DNA from: Silene noctiflora
Lineage: Eukaryota > Streptophyta > Magnoliopsida > Caryophyllales > Caryophyllaceae
Length of the DNA: 44,522 bases
Assembly (NCBI GenBank): GCA_009801015.1
Contig: VHZZ01003518.1
Span: forward strand, 59,525-104,046
Reading direction: 5' to 3'
A program made the translations under genes and the position numbers. The stretch's first letter is position 1; each line of letters starts with the position of its first letter. The notes under the pieces are model-generated. The model was not told the origin of the DNA. It did no database searches and saw only the letters and a program-made list of their open reading frames with translations. This document shows, piece by piece, positions 44,391-44,522 of this stretch.

Positions 44391-44522
44391 CTTAGTGACA
44401 TTTTTTAAATGTTTTATTATTTTTAGCTTCATTTACTTTTACACCAACTTTCCTAGATGCCTCGACTTATAAGTTTATCAAAGCTTCTTTCAATTTCCTT
44501 CGTTCTAGTTAATAGTTATCCA

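Noticed and set aside
1-44522. CRISPR arrays, operons, tRNA or rRNA genes
   Set aside because: Nothing fits: this is plant nuclear DNA, repeats lack spacer structure, and no full tRNA cloverleaf or rRNA sequence was recognised.

Overview
This window is nuclear DNA from a flowering plant, most likely a eudicot. The genes are split by AT-rich introns with GT..AG borders, the products are plant families (CYP710A sterol C-22 desaturase, WPP-domain-associated protein, plastid ACT-domain protein, C2-type ArfGAP), and the spacers carry plant MITEs, Helitrons, SINEs and one solo LTR. An order such as Caryophyllales is possible, but I cannot establish it from sequence alone. A run of 40 N marks an assembly gap at 13307-13346.

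Layout, left to right. (1) 801-4174, plus strand: the 3' nine exons of a La-related protein 6 gene whose first exon(s) lie left of the window. (2) 4175-8912: a transposon-rich spacer with a Helitron 3' end, Stowaway-like MITEs and a long terminal-inverted-repeat element that has taken in a Helitron and a Stowaway. (3) 8913-10430, plus: intronless CYP710A. (4) 10431-13496: spacer with degenerate repeats and the gap. (5) 13497-17376, plus: prefoldin subunit 6 in five exons. (6) 18216-21877, minus, convergent with it: an AGD12-like ArfGAP with a C2 domain in eight coding exons. (7) 25927-30899, plus: WPP-domain-associated protein, four coding exons. (8) 32675-41998, plus: a plastid ACT-domain repeat protein of the ACR11/ACR12 type, ten exons, whose introns hold most of the recent insertions. 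(9) 41999-44522: a MITE, Helitron 5' termini and a Mutator-like element with a GC-rich core.

The genes do not form a pathway. They are ordinary housekeeping or metabolic genes: RNA binding, sterol synthesis, chaperone, vesicle traffic and lipid binding, nuclear envelope or cytoskeleton, and plastid amino-acid regulation. I found no new multi-gene system.

The most unusual signals are structural. Exon-intron borders are copied into neighbouring introns in PFD6 and ACR12 (and perhaps a third time). The CYP710A reading frame holds a cluster of perfect inverted repeats. A SINE with perfect 15-bp target duplications carries a run of 36 G. One 85-nt exon of ACR12 is squeezed between a MITE and a solo LTR.

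Exon borders were assigned by reading frame, GT/AG sites and remembered family sequence. No alignment or search was run.
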